DNA from: Algiphilus aromaticivorans DG1253
GTDB taxonomy: Bacteria; Pseudomonadota; Gammaproteobacteria; Nevskiales; Nevskiaceae
Length of the DNA stretch: 64,000 bases
NCBI RefSeq assembly: GCF_000733765.1
Contig: NZ_JPOG01000001.1
Coordinates: 1,488,001 to 1,552,000 of the forward strand
Direction of reading: 5' to 3'
Below the pieces are notes generated by a model. That model worked only from the letters and a program-made list of their open reading frames with translations. It was not told where the DNA came from and searched no databases. This document shows positions 10,716 to 19,428 of this stretch, one piece after another. The stretch's first letter is position 1. Each line of letters opens with the position of its first letter. The position numbers and the translations under genes were made by a program.

Positions 10716-12709
10716 ACCGGCGCTTCCATGACGAGGGAGCGAGCGTAGGCCTGCGCCCCGGCGCTATCGGCGCAGCGCGGCATCTCGGGCAACGCGGCCA
10801 GCACCTTGCGGCCGTAACGCGCACCCTGGATGCGCGGATCCCCGAGCACGAGCAGGCCGCGATCCGCTTCGCTGCGAATCAGTCGACCCACGCCCTGGCG
10901 CAGGCTGAGAATGGCTTGCGGCAGCTGGTAATCCATGAAGGCATTGCCGCCGCGCTTGGCGATGCCGGCGCGGCGGGCCTGCACCACCGGATCGTCCGGC
11001 GGCGCGAAGGGAAGCTTGTCGATGACGACGATGCGCAATGCCTGTCCCGGGACATCGACCCCTTCCCAGAAGCTGGCGGCGCCGATCAGCACCGCTTTCT
11101 CGCTGCACGCAAAGCCCTCAAGCAAGCGTGCGCGGTCGTCCTCGTTCTGCACGAAGAGCTGGAAGTCGCCTGCGCGTCGCAACAGCGCCGCGGCCTCGCG
11201 CACCGCCCGATGCGTGGTCATCAGCAGGAAAGCGCCACCCTCGGCGGCCTGCAGCACCGGCAGGACAGCATCGAGAAGCGCGCGGGTATGGTTGTGGTCG
11301 CCCGGTGGCGGCAGATTGTCGGGCAGCCACAGCTGCATCTGCCGCGCGTAGTCAAAGACCGGCGGCAGTACTTCCTCGTGCGCGGCTTCGTCGATGCCGA
11401 GCTGGCCGCGGAAGAGCGAGAAATCGCCGTCCACGGACAGCGTGGCCGATACGTAGATCCAGGCGCCGGGGTGGCCACCGGCAGCACGAGCATAGGCCGC
11501 GCTGACATCGGCCGGGCTGGCGCAGAAGGCGGCTCCCTGCCCCGCTGGCTCCATCCAGCGAATCAGTTCTTCGGCCTCGTCGCCGCTCCCCCCGTCCTCG
11601 ACATCCGCCGCCTCCTCCACGCTTTCCGCCGGGCCATCCATCTGCATCAGCCGGGCCAGCAGCGTGGCCTGCTCCGTGGCGCGCTCACCCAGGCGCCGCC
11701 CTTCCTCATCGTCGGCAATCGGCCCCAGGTTCTCGCCCACCTCCCTGAGCGCGCTCTGCAAAGCCTTCAGGCTATCGGCCACGCCGAAGCCCTGGACGAA
11801 ATCGGCCCACGGCACGCGGCCATCGCTTTCCCTGCAGCAAGATTCCAGGTCGCGCAGGGTCATGGCCAGCCTATCCAGGGCTTCGCCCAGGGCGGGATGC
11901 TCCGGCCCGGCCCACTGACGCAGTTCGCGCAGCAACTCGGCAATCTGTCGGGTCGACAGCCGTTCGCCGAAGGCCTGGGCAGCCAGCTCGGGGAGTTGGT
12001 GCGCCTCGTCGATGATGACGGCCTCGGCGCCGGGCAACAATTCGTTGAAGCCAGCCTCTCGGATGGCGAAATCGGCGAAGAGCAGGTGGTGGTTGACCAC
12101 GACGATGTCGGCTTCCAGCGCGCGGCGGCGCGCGGCGAAGACGAAGCAGTTGTCGTAATCGGGGCAGCGTGTTCCCAGGCAATTGTCGGCCGTGGAGGTC
12201 ACGCGCGGTCGCAGCGGGTCGTCGTCCGCCATGCGCCCGTAGTCGGAGAGTTCGCCGCTTTCGGAGGCTTCCATGAACTGCCGCAGCGACAGGATCGCTG
12301 CGGTGTCCGGGCCCGGCTGCTCGGCAGCCTGCTTCAGCCGATAACGGCAGAGGTAGTTGGCGCGCCCCTTGAGCAGCGCGGTCCGCACGGGCTGGTCGAG
12401 CACGCGCAGCAAACGCGGCAAGTCGCGGTGATAGAGCTGATCCTGCAGATTCTTGGTGCCGGTGCTGACAACGGCGCGCTTGCCGGACAGCAGTACCGGA
12501 AGCAGGTAGGCCATGGTCTTGCCCGTGCCGGTACCCGCCTCAAGCAGCAGGGAATCGCCGCCGTCCAGAGCCCCAGCGACGGCCGCGGCCATGCGGCGCT
12601 GCGCGTCGCGCTCGCGGAATGCGGGAAGTACGCGGGCAAGCGCCCCACCGGTCACCAGATAATGGTCAACCTCGGCAGCGAGCTTCTCGGCACCCAGGGC
12701 TTCAGCCAC
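10712..12709 (-). CDS. yoaA: ATP-dependent DNA helicase, YoaA/DinG family
   Basis: The 665-residue XPD-like Fe-S helicase probably unwinds damaged or stalled DNA 5' to 3'. It has Walker A (EAGTGTGKT), DEAH (IIDEAHQL), and motif VI (QGVGRLIRSE). The [4Fe-4S] ligands are the cysteines of NYLCRY and DNCLGTRCPDYDNC. Placement next to tsaB and the length (YoaA is 636) favour YoaA over DinG. The frame is open far upstream, but GTG 12709 is chosen because it sits at the stop of the upstream lipoprotein gene behind AGGGCGG, and the product then matches the family N-terminus. Confidence 0.9.
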   Translation of the reverse strand: MAEALGAEKLAAEVDHYLVTGGALARVLPAFRERDAQRRMAAAVAGALDGGDSLLLEAGTGTGKTMAYLLPVLLSGKRAVVSTGTKNLQDQLYHRDLPRLLRVLDQPVRTALLKGRANYLCRYRLKQAAEQPGPDTAAILSLRQFMEASESGELSDYGRMADDDPLRPRVTSTADNCLGTRCPDYDNCFVFAARRRALEADIVVVNHHLLFADFAIREAGFNELLPGAEAVIIDEAHQLPELAAQAFGERLSTRQIAELLRELRQWAGPEHPALGEALDRLAMTLRDLESCCRESDGRVPWADFVQGFGVADSLKALQSALREVGENLGPIADDEEGRRLGERATEQATLLARLMQMDGPAESVEEAADVEDGGSGDEAEELIRWMEPAGQGAAFCASPADVSAAYARAAGGHPGAWIYVSATLSVDGDFSLFRGQLGIDEAAHEEVLPPVFDYARQMQLWLPDNLPPPGDHNHTRALLDAVLPVLQAAEGGAFLLMTTHRAVREAAALLRRAGDFQLFVQNEDDRARLLEGFACSEKAVLIGAASFWEGVDVPGQALRIVVIDKLPFAPPDDPVVQARRAGIAKRGGNAFMDYQLPQAILSLRQGVGRLIRSEADRGLLVLGDPRIQGARYGRKVLAALPEMPRCADSAGAQAYARSLVMEAPV

Positions 12710-13283
12710 CGCCGCCCTGGCGCATGCGCGCCTGCTCAGCGCGTTCGTGGGCCACTGCAGCACCGCTCTGATCGCCGCTGCCGCGCCGTGAATCGGCGAT
12801 GACGCGCCAATTGCGCGCCTCCAGATAGGGATTCCCGCGCGCAAAGCCATTGGCGCGCGCCGCAGTGTTCTCTGCTTGATCATAGTGATCAGCAGCCAGA
12901 TGCTGCTCGGCTAGCGCCGTCCACACGAAGGCATTGCGTGGCTCGATGCGCAGCGCCCGTTCCAGCAACGCGATGGCCGACGCGTGATCGCCACCGGCAG
13001 CGCTCTGCCTCGCCTGACCATGCAAGCTGATGACCGCCGGCCCGCTGACTTCAGCGACGCCGCGCGGATAGTCTTTCTGCAGCGACTCCGGCTCGGAGGC
13101 TGGCGGCGTATAGGCCGCGGTGTCGATCCCGCCACCCTCCTGCGTACCGGTTTCCAGGTCGTCCGCTTCGGTGCTGCCCGAGGGCACATCGTCGTCAGGG
13201 CGCGAGGTCGGCTCGCGCTCGGGAAAGCTGGCGCAGCCGGCCAGCAACAGTGCCGCTGCCAGGAGCCCAGCGTATCGCTTCAT
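12702..13283 (-). CDS. lpoP: TPR lipoprotein, probable LpoP activator of PBP1B
   Basis: The 193-residue protein begins MKRYAGLLAAALLLAGCASF, a lipoprotein signal with lipobox LAGC. An acidic, Pro/Ser/Thr-rich linker follows, then tetratricopeptide-like helices (about 95-165: HASAIALLERALRIEPRNAFVWTALAEQHL). In Pseudomonas aeruginosa the lipoprotein LpoP, a TPR protein encoded beside PBP1b, activates that synthase from the outer membrane. The gene here directly follows the PBP1B gene with a TAATG overlap, so the same role is inferred. The start at 13283 is fixed by this overlap and the signal peptide. Confidence 0.8.
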   Translation of the reverse strand: MKRYAGLLAAALLLAGCASFPEREPTSRPDDDVPSGSTEADDLETGTQEGGGIDTAAYTPPASEPESLQKDYPRGVAEVSGPAVISLHGQARQSAAGGDHASAIALLERALRIEPRNAFVWTALAEQHLAADHYDQAENTAARANGFARGNPYLEARNWRVIADSRRGSGDQSGAAVAHERAEQARMRQGGGG

Positions 13284-15562
13284 TACCAGAGCCGCTGGAA
13301 CCATTCGCGTATTCCTCCGGAATCCTTGCCGGCGCATGGCGCCTGCTCTTCGGGGGCAAAGCCCTTGATGAAGGGAATCACCACCACCTGCTCACATCCT
13401 TCGCCAGCCAGCAGCCCGCTCTCGCGATCGAGCTGCTGCTCTTGCACGCTGTCAGGCATATAGGGCTCGTAGCTGGCAATTCCAATGGCGTCCATGGTAG
13501 CCGACCAGATAGGCAGCGCCCCGCTGGCGCCGGTCAGTCCGCTTCCCGCGTTGTCGTCGCGTCCAACCCAAACCACGCCGACGCGATCGCTGCCGAAGCC
13601 GGCAAACCAACTATCGCGGAAATCATCCGTGGTGCCGGTCTTGCCCGCCACACGGGTCGTTGCCGGCAGCTGGCGGTAGACGCCCTGCCCGGTGCCGAAG
13701 AGCGTGACCCGCTCCAGTGCCCAGTTGGTCAGATAGGTCGGGCCCTCCTCGAGGCCGCGCTCGACGCGCATGCCATAACGCGTCAGAGGCTCGCCATCCG
13801 CGTCGGTGACCTCGCGGATGCTGGTCAGCGGATATCGGTAACCGCCACTGGCCAGCGTTGTGTACATCTGCGTGACCTGCAGCGGCGACAGCGATACCGC
13901 GCCTAGCGCCAGCGACGGCACCGCCAGTGGCGGCGTTTCCAGTCCGGCGCTGGCCATGGCGCGAGCCACCGCTTCGGGCCCGATGTCGATACCGAGTCGA
14001 GCAGTCGCCAGATTGTAGGAGCGCGCCAGCGCCTCGTAGAGCCGGACCTCACCGTGCTCAACATCGGCGTCGAAGTTGCGCGGCTCCCAGATGTCGCCAT
14101 TGGGCAGCGGATGACTGATCGCGCGATCCTCGATCATGCTGTAGAGGTTGTAGCGCTCGGGCTGCGCAAGCGCGGCGTAGTAGACGAAAGGCTTGGCCAG
14201 CGAGCCAATGGGCCGGCGCGCGTCCAGCGCGCGGTTGAAGCCACGGTAGCCGGCTTCGCGCCCGCCGATCAACGCCTGGATCTCGCCGCTCTCGGTGCGC
14301 GCAACAACACCCGCGGCCTCCAGGCTGTCGGCGGCGATGCCTCGGCGCGACTCGATACTGGCCAGACCGTCGGCGACATTGCGCTCCAACTCGGCCTGCA
14401 CGCGCGGGACCAGCGTCGTGAATACCCGCAGGCCTTCGCTCTGCAGATCGGCCTCCTTGTAATCGGCCTGAAGCTGACGGCGCACCTGCTCGATAAAGGC
14501 TGGATAGCGGACCGGGCCGCGATCGTCGCCACCGGAGCGAATTCCCAGCGGTTGCTCAAGCGCACGCTCGTAGGCTGCCTCGTCGATCAAGCCGTTGTCG
14601 TGGAAGACCTCCAGAACGAGATCGCGCCGCTGCCGCGCACGCTCGGGATGTCGCCGAGGATTGTAGTAGGAAGCCCCCTTGGCCAAAGCAACCAGAAGCG
14701 CTGTCTCCGCGGCGTTCAGCTCCGCCACCGGCTTGTTGAAGTAGAAGCTCGCCGCCAGGCCAAAGCCATGAATCGCGCGCGAGCCGTCCTGGCCAAGAAA
14801 GATCTCGTTGATGTAGGCCTCGAGGATCTCTTCCTTGTCGTAGTGCAGCTCCAGCAGTACCGCCATGATCGCTTCCTTGATCTTGCGCTGGAGATTCTGG
14901 TCCAGCGTCAGGAAGAAGTTGCGAACGAGCTGCTGCGTGATCGTGCTGCCGCCCTGCACTACCCTGCCAGCGCGGAGGTTGGCGAGCATCGCGCGCCCGA
15001 TGCCCCGCAGCGAGACACCGAAGTGCTTGTGGAAGTGCCGGTCCTCGACCGCAATCATTCCTTCGGCGAGCAAATCGGGCACCTCCTCACGCTTGAGCAG
15101 CAGGCGATCCTCGGCGCGCGCGGCGTGGATACTGCCGATGGCCTGCGGATCGATGCGTACCAGCGCGTGGCTGCTAGCCACCCCCGGCTCGGAAATCTCG
15201 CGAATGCCGTTGCCGTCGAAGCGCACGAATAACCGGCGTGATGGCTCGCGTCCATCCCAGTACTCGAACTCGCGACTGATCAGATCGACAGCGCGGCGTG
15301 ACTGGCTGTAGCTGCCGGGCCGCTTCGGCTGCTCGAGCTTGCGGTATCCCAGACGGTCCAGTTCGCGGGCGAGTGCCTCGGCGTCAATCGCCAGCCCTGG
15401 GTAGAGCTCCATTGGCGCAGCATAGACTTTGGACGGAACGGCCCAGCGCACACCCGCGAAACGCTCGCGAATCTCGCGATCCAGATGCAGCAGGTAGAAG
15501 CTGCCCGCGATGAGCCCCAGCGCGAGGCTGACCAACAGAAAAAGGCGCAATCGAGCAGGCAA
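13283..15562 (-). CDS. mrcB: Penicillin-binding protein 1B (bifunctional)
   Basis: This is an inner-membrane glycosyltransferase/transpeptidase of 759 residues. It has a short cytoplasmic tail, one membrane helix (about 7-26), and a UB2H-like region. The GT51 domain has EDRHFHKHFG, the QGGSTITQQL motif and RKIKEAIMA. The transpeptidase has the SxxK serine in GSLAKPF, SYN, and KTGTTDDFRD. The start is a TTG with GGAG five bases upstream, and no better in-frame codon is seen. The stop overlaps lpoP, its probable activator. The C-terminal tail holds two cysteines (GEGCEQ, APCAGK) that could form a disulfide in the periplasm. Confidence 0.95.
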   Translation of the reverse strand: MPARLRLFLLVSLALGLIAGSFYLLHLDREIRERFAGVRWAVPSKVYAAPMELYPGLAIDAEALARELDRLGYRKLEQPKRPGSYSQSRRAVDLISREFEYWDGREPSRRLFVRFDGNGIREISEPGVASSHALVRIDPQAIGSIHAARAEDRLLLKREEVPDLLAEGMIAVEDRHFHKHFGVSLRGIGRAMLANLRAGRVVQGGSTITQQLVRNFFLTLDQNLQRKIKEAIMAVLLELHYDKEEILEAYINEIFLGQDGSRAIHGFGLAASFYFNKPVAELNAAETALLVALAKGASYYNPRRHPERARQRRDLVLEVFHDNGLIDEAAYERALEQPLGIRSGGDDRGPVRYPAFIEQVRRQLQADYKEADLQSEGLRVFTTLVPRVQAELERNVADGLASIESRRGIAADSLEAAGVVARTESGEIQALIGGREAGYRGFNRALDARRPIGSLAKPFVYYAALAQPERYNLYSMIEDRAISHPLPNGDIWEPRNFDADVEHGEVRLYEALARSYNLATARLGIDIGPEAVARAMASAGLETPPLAVPSLALGAVSLSPLQVTQMYTTLASGGYRYPLTSIREVTDADGEPLTRYGMRVERGLEEGPTYLTNWALERVTLFGTGQGVYRQLPATTRVAGKTGTTDDFRDSWFAGFGSDRVGVVWVGRDDNAGSGLTGASGALPIWSATMDAIGIASYEPYMPDSVQEQQLDRESGLLAGEGCEQVVVIPFIKGFAPEEQAPCAGKDSGGIREWFQRLW

Positions 15563-15645
15563 GACGGCTCCGGGAAGAGTGGCGGCGAAAAGCCGCTAGT
15601 GTAAAGCCTACTGGGGCCGCGCCCTTTCCCGGGCGATTGCCGCTG

Positions 15646-16371
15646 TCAGCGCTCGGCGCGGACCACTTCCTCGACTTGCTCCAGCGGGACATAGCGTACG
15701 TCGTGGCCCGTCACCATGAAAATGCTGTGCTCGGCCACATTGCGCGCGTGATCGCCGATACGCTCCAGCGCGCGCACGGCCCACATCAGGTCCACCGCTC
15801 GCTTGATGTTGCGCGGATCTTCCAGCATGTAGGTCATGTTCAGCCGGATGATCTCCTCGTGCTCGCGATCGACTTTGTCGTCCTCCCGAACCACCTGCAG
15901 GGCCGCCTCGGGGTCGAGTCGCGCGAAGGAATCCAGCGAGCCGCGCAGCATCTTCTGAACGTGCTGGCCCAGGTTTTCCGCCTCCGTGAAGGCATCGGCG
16001 TGCTTGCCGCGCGAGTCGGTAAGGCGCGTGGCCATGCGGTAGACCTTCTTCGCTTCATCACCGATGCGCTCCAGATCAACGATGACGCGCGAGACGGTCA
16101 GCACCAGCCGAAGATCGCTGGCTGTGGGCTGCCGGCGTGCGATGAGCTGAGTGATTGCCTGGTCGATGAAGACCTCAAGATGATTGACCTTGCGGTCCTC
16201 CGCCTTGACCTCCGACATGGCATTCGCCTTGCCCGAGGCCAGGGCCTCCACAGCGTCCGCGAGCACGCGCTCGACGATGCCGCCCATGGTGAGCACGCGC
16301 TCGCGCAGATCCTCGATCTCCGTATTGAACTGGTGCGAGATGTGACGGCCGAGAGAGGACTTGTCGATCAT
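15646..16371 (-). CDS. phoU: Phosphate signalling protein PhoU
   Basis: PhoU (241 residues) bridges PstB and PhoR and silences the Pho response when phosphate is ample. The product shows the two PhoU helical repeats, each with the metal-binding E/DxxxD pattern (VEALASGKANAMSEVKAEDRKVNHLE; LARLDPEAALQVVREDDKVD-like), and IERIGDEAKK and LERIGDHARN. The ATG has GGAG seven bases upstream. It belongs to the pst cluster but is separated from pstB by 514 bases of repeats (16372-16885), much longer than usual. Confidence 0.96.
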   Translation of the reverse strand: MIDKSSLGRHISHQFNTEIEDLRERVLTMGGIVERVLADAVEALASGKANAMSEVKAEDRKVNHLEVFIDQAITQLIARRQPTASDLRLVLTVSRVIVDLERIGDEAKKVYRMATRLTDSRGKHADAFTEAENLGQHVQKMLRGSLDSFARLDPEAALQVVREDDKVDREHEEIIRLNMTYMLEDPRNIKRAVDLMWAVRALERIGDHARNVAEHSIFMVTGHDVRYVPLEQVEEVVRAER

Positions 16372-16885
16372 GGGGTGGCTCCGCGGGAGGGAATCGTTGT
16401 TTCAGTAGCTTTCAGTATGCCGGGGTGTGAGCGTGGGGCTTCTGCCGGGGGTGACTGCGTCCCTATCTTGCCGACTACAAGCCACCCGTGGCGAGACGGG
16501 CAGTGCCCGGGGAAGCCCCGGCCTGGACATCCATGGCCCGGGCGTGATGCGCGAAGAGCGATGCTGTTGCTACGACCAGCGAGTTCGCCTGCCATCCGTG
16601 GCGAAACGTGGATGGCCATGTCGCACCCCCGGCCCGGACTTCCTGTCCGGGCGCTCGACGCGCTGCGAAGCGCCACTGGCGCTTCGGTCGCGTCTCGCCC
16701 ACTGGCAAATCGGTCGCTGGAGGCACGCGGCCTATTGAGGTTGGTGCTTCGTTGCACCGCCTCGCCAACGGCCGCCGCTGTCACAAAGTTCGGTCTTCCA
16801 GACCTCACTAAGTGACCCGGCCCGGGCCATCCATGGCCCGGGCGTGATGCGCGCTGCGATTTGCCACTGGCAAATCGGTCGCGCA
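16372..16885. repeat. Mosaic of palindromic and direct repeats between pstB and phoU
   Basis: There is no credible gene in these 514 bases. They contain at least two hairpins of identical architecture (entries at 16657 and 16844). A 26-base direct repeat recurs exactly 300 bases apart (16528-16553 and 16828-16853). An 18-base repeat occurs at 16700-16717 and 16865-16882. A 20-base module with 17 matches occurs at 16481-16500 and 16591-16610. Smaller palindromes lie at 16507-16521, 16591-16616, 16632-16652 and 16821-16842. The pattern resembles clustered REP/BIME elements. Open frames across it in several phases look like by-products. Confidence 0.85.
16657..16694. repeat. Bulged palindrome, copy A
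   Basis: The 38-base hairpin has outer stem GACGCG/CGCGTC, an internal bulge CTG opposite GT, a 10-bp inner stem CGAAGCGCCA/TGGCGCTTCG and a single C at the tip. It shares bulge, tip and outer-stem core (GCG/CGC) with copy B, while three inner base pairs differ in both arms at once. That is compensatory change. Confidence 0.85.
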
Positions 16886-16889
16886 TCAC
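16844..16889. repeat. Bulged palindrome, copy B, overlapping the pstB stop
   Basis: The 46-base hairpin has outer stem GTGATGCGCG/CGCGCATCAC, bulge CTG opposite GT, inner stem CGATTTGCCA/TGGCAAATCG and a one-base C tip. Its right outer arm contains the pstB stop codon (16886-16888). On the pstB transcript it would fold immediately at the end of translation, possibly protecting the upstream mRNA or slowing polymerase before phoU. No T-run follows. Confidence 0.85.
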
Positions 16890-17722
16890 CCAAACCTTCC
16901 CGTGATGTAGTCCTCGGTGGCTTTCTGGCCGGGGTTGGTGAAGATCTTGCGGGTATCGTCGAACTCGACGACCTTGCCGAGGTAGAGATAGGCCGTGTAG
17001 TCGGAAACGCGCGCGGCCTGCTGCATGTTGTGGGTGACGATGACGATGGTGTATTGCTTCTTGAGCTCGGTGATCAGCTCTTCCACCTTCGCCGTCGAGA
17101 TGGGGTCGAGCGCTGAACACGGCTCGTCGAGCAGCAGCACCTCCGGCTCAATGGCGATGGCGCGGGCGATAACCAAACGCTGCTGCTGGCCGCCGGACAT
17201 GCCGAAGGCGTTGTCGTCGAGGCGATCCTTCACCTCGTCCCATAGCGCGGCGCCACGCAGTGCGCGTTCCACCGACTCGGCCAGTGCGCGACGGTCGTTG
17301 ACGCCCTGCAGTCGCAGGCCATAGGCAACATTTTCGAAGATCGACTTTGGGAAAGGGTTCGGCTTCTGGAAGACCATGCCGACGCGCCGGCGCAGCTCGG
17401 CGGCATCGACATCGGGACCCTGGATGCTATCGCCGTCTATGCGGATATCACCGGTGGTGCGGCAGATGTCGACCAGATCGTTCATGCGGTTAAAGCAACG
17501 CAGCAGCGTCGACTTGCCGCAGCCGGAAGGTCCGATGAAGGCTGTCACCTTGCCTTTCGGGATATCCAGTGTGATCCCATCGAGCGCCTGCGTATCGCCG
17601 TAAAAGAGATCCAGGTCGCGTACTTCGATGCAGGTCTTCTCGTCTGCCAGCGTGCGCTCGCTGCTCTCTCCGGTGAATTGGGGGGGCATCATCGATGGGG
17701 TGGCTGCTTCGGAAGCGGTCAT
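16886..17722 (-). CDS. pstB: Phosphate ABC transporter ATP-binding protein PstB
   Basis: The 278-residue ATPase powers the PstSCAB phosphate importer. It has Walker [10 protein letters not shown] (about 64-72), Q-loop KPNPFP, signature [15 protein letters not shown], Walker [13 protein letters not shown] and switch His in IVTHNMQQA. The first 30 residues form a poorly conserved extension ([16 protein letters not shown]), slightly longer than in E. coli (257). It lies 14 bases after pstA. The stop lies inside a palindrome. Confidence 0.97.
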   Translation of the reverse strand: MTASEAATPSMMPPQFTGESSERTLADEKTCIEVRDLDLFYGDTQALDGITLDIPKGKVTAFIGPSGCGKSTLLRCFNRMNDLVDICRTTGDIRIDGDSIQGPDVDAAELRRRVGMVFQKPNPFPKSIFENVAYGLRLQGVNDRRALAESVERALRGAALWDEVKDRLDDNAFGMSGGQQQRLVIARAIAIEPEVLLLDEPCSALDPISTAKVEELITELKKQYTIVIVTHNMQQAARVSDYTAYLYLGKVVEFDDTRKIFTNPGQKATEDYITGRFG

Positions 17723-17736
17723 GTCGAAATATCCGG

Positions 17737-19419
17737 CTAGTCGCTGTCGGCGCGATACTTCTCGCGCAGGCGGTTGCGAATGGCGATGGCGGTGAGATTG
17801 AGGCTAATGATGATGAACAACAGGATCAGCGAGGTGGCATAGACCAGCGGTCGAGCTGCCTCGACGTTGGGGCTCTGGAAGCCCACGTCGTAGATGTGGA
17901 AGCCCAAGTGCATGATCTTGCGGTCCAGATGCAGGAAGGGAAACTGCCCATCAATGGGCAGCGAGGGCGCCAGCTTGACGACCCCCACCAGCATCAGAGG
18001 CGCGACCTCCCCGGCGGCTCGTGCCACCGCCAGGATCAGCCCGGTCATCATCGCCGGGGCCGCCATGGGCAGAATGATGCGGCGCAGAGTCTCGGCCTTG
18101 GTCGCCCCCAGCGCGAGACTGCCTTCGCGCACGGCGCGCGGAATCCGTGTCAGGCCCTCCTCGGTCGCGACGATGACGACCGGCAGCGTCAGCAGAGCCA
18201 GCGTCAGCGAAGCCCAGAGCAGGCCGGGCGTACCGAATACCGGTTCCGGAGAGCGTTCCGGATAGAAGATGTCGTCGATGCTGCCGCCCATCGTGTAGAC
18301 GAAGAATCCAAGGCCGAAGACGCCGAATACGATGGAGGGAACACCTGCCAGGTTGTAGACCGAGATGCGCACGATGCGCAGGAAGGTGCCCTGACGCGCG
18401 TACTCGCGCAGATAGATTGCGGCGATGACGCCGAAGGGCGTCACCACGATCGACATCAGCATCACCATCGTGATGGTGCCGAAGATGGCGGGGAAGATGC
18501 CCCCTTCGGTATTGGCCTCGCGCGGATAGCCAGTCACGAAGTCCTTGAAGCGCTCGACGTAGTAGAGCAGCTTGTCCCCCACCGACATGGCGTTGTTCGC
18601 CGACACCTGCACCAGCTTGGAGAGCTGCATGCGCTTTTCCTCCCCATCGGCAGTGCGCATAGTCAGTGCCGTGCGATTGAGTTCCTCCAGAAGTTTGTCG
18701 CGCTCTACACGCAGCTCCTGGTACTCGGCGTTCGCGGCCTCACGCTCGGCCTTGATCTCGGCCAGGCGCGCCTCGTACTCGGCCTCGCTCAGTTCGTCGC
18801 GGTTGTAGTCGAGCCCCTTCTCGTCGAGTCGCGTCTGCTCGATGCGGTAGTTGATCGCACCGATCTCGTAGCGATCGATCTGCTCCAGTTCCTGCACCTT
18901 GCGCCGGTTCTCGGCGAGAAGGGTCTTCAACTCATCGAGCGCGTCGTGGCCGGTGGCGATGACTTCGCCGTCGCGCCGCACGTCCACCAGATAGCCGTAG
19001 AAGTTGCCGTATTCGCGCCGCTCCAGCATGACCGCTGTGTCCGGCTTGCTGCGCTCGACGATGCGCGGTCCGAGCACCCACCGGAAATCACGCCCGTAGA
19101 CGTCACGATTCCCGATCTTGAAGAGATAGCGCGTCAGTAACTCGTCCTCTCCGATGGACTCCGACAACCCGAGTTCCTTGGCCTGCACGGCCGTCAGGGT
19201 CTCGGTCTCGACGATCTCGCCGAGCAACGTGGTCGTCTCCTGGCTTCGCGCCTCGCGCACTTCGGCCTCGACCAGATCGGCGGGCCAGAAGTGGCCGAAG
19301 CCGCGGACGGCGATCAGCATGATCAGGCCGACCACCATGACCAGACTGATGGACAGGCCGCCCCCCACCATCCAGATCCAGGGGTCGCCGCTGGCGAACC
19401 AGTTTCGTGTCGTCGACAT
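17737..19419 (-). CDS. pstA: Phosphate ABC transporter permease PstA, long form
   Basis: At 560 residues this is nearly twice E. coli PstA (296). The C-terminal half (about 315-560) is the permease, with the EAA-type loop ([25 protein letters not shown]). The N-terminal part has one membrane helix (about 17-40) and then a periplasmic region rich in Glu/Arg/Leu (about 165-260) that should form a coiled coil. It corresponds to the DUF3333-type extension known in Pseudomonas and Vibrio PstA. The extension may contact PstS, PstC or the envelope, and its purpose is unproven. The stop lies 14 bases before pstB. Confidence 0.95.
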   Translation of the reverse strand: MSTTRNWFASGDPWIWMVGGGLSISLVMVVGLIMLIAVRGFGHFWPADLVEAEVREARSQETTTLLGEIVETETLTAVQAKELGLSESIGEDELLTRYLFKIGNRDVYGRDFRWVLGPRIVERSKPDTAVMLERREYGNFYGYLVDVRRDGEVIATGHDALDELKTLLAENRRKVQELEQIDRYEIGAINYRIEQTRLDEKGLDYNRDELSEAEYEARLAEIKAEREAANAEYQELRVERDKLLEELNRTALTMRTADGEEKRMQLSKLVQVSANNAMSVGDKLLYYVERFKDFVTGYPREANTEGGIFPAIFGTITMVMLMSIVVTPFGVIAAIYLREYARQGTFLRIVRISVYNLAGVPSIVFGVFGLGFFVYTMGGSIDDIFYPERSPEPVFGTPGLLWASLTLALLTLPVVIVATEEGLTRIPRAVREGSLALGATKAETLRRIILPMAAPAMMTGLILAVARAAGEVAPLMLVGVVKLAPSLPIDGQFPFLHLDRKIMHLGFHIYDVGFQSPNVEAARPLVYATSLILLFIIISLNLTAIAIRNRLREKYRADSD

Positions 19420-19428
19420 GGCGGTTCC

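Noticed and set aside
10916-12802. A 628-codon frame antisense to the helicase gene
   Set aside because: The protein is compositionally odd (rich in Gly, Arg, Gln, His) without domains; the helicase motifs on the reverse strand are decisive.
16368-17120. A 250-codon reverse frame across the repeat region and pstB
   Set aside because: It is generated by repeats and by a wrong frame of pstB. The residue pattern repeats the DNA repeats (RPGHGWPG-like).
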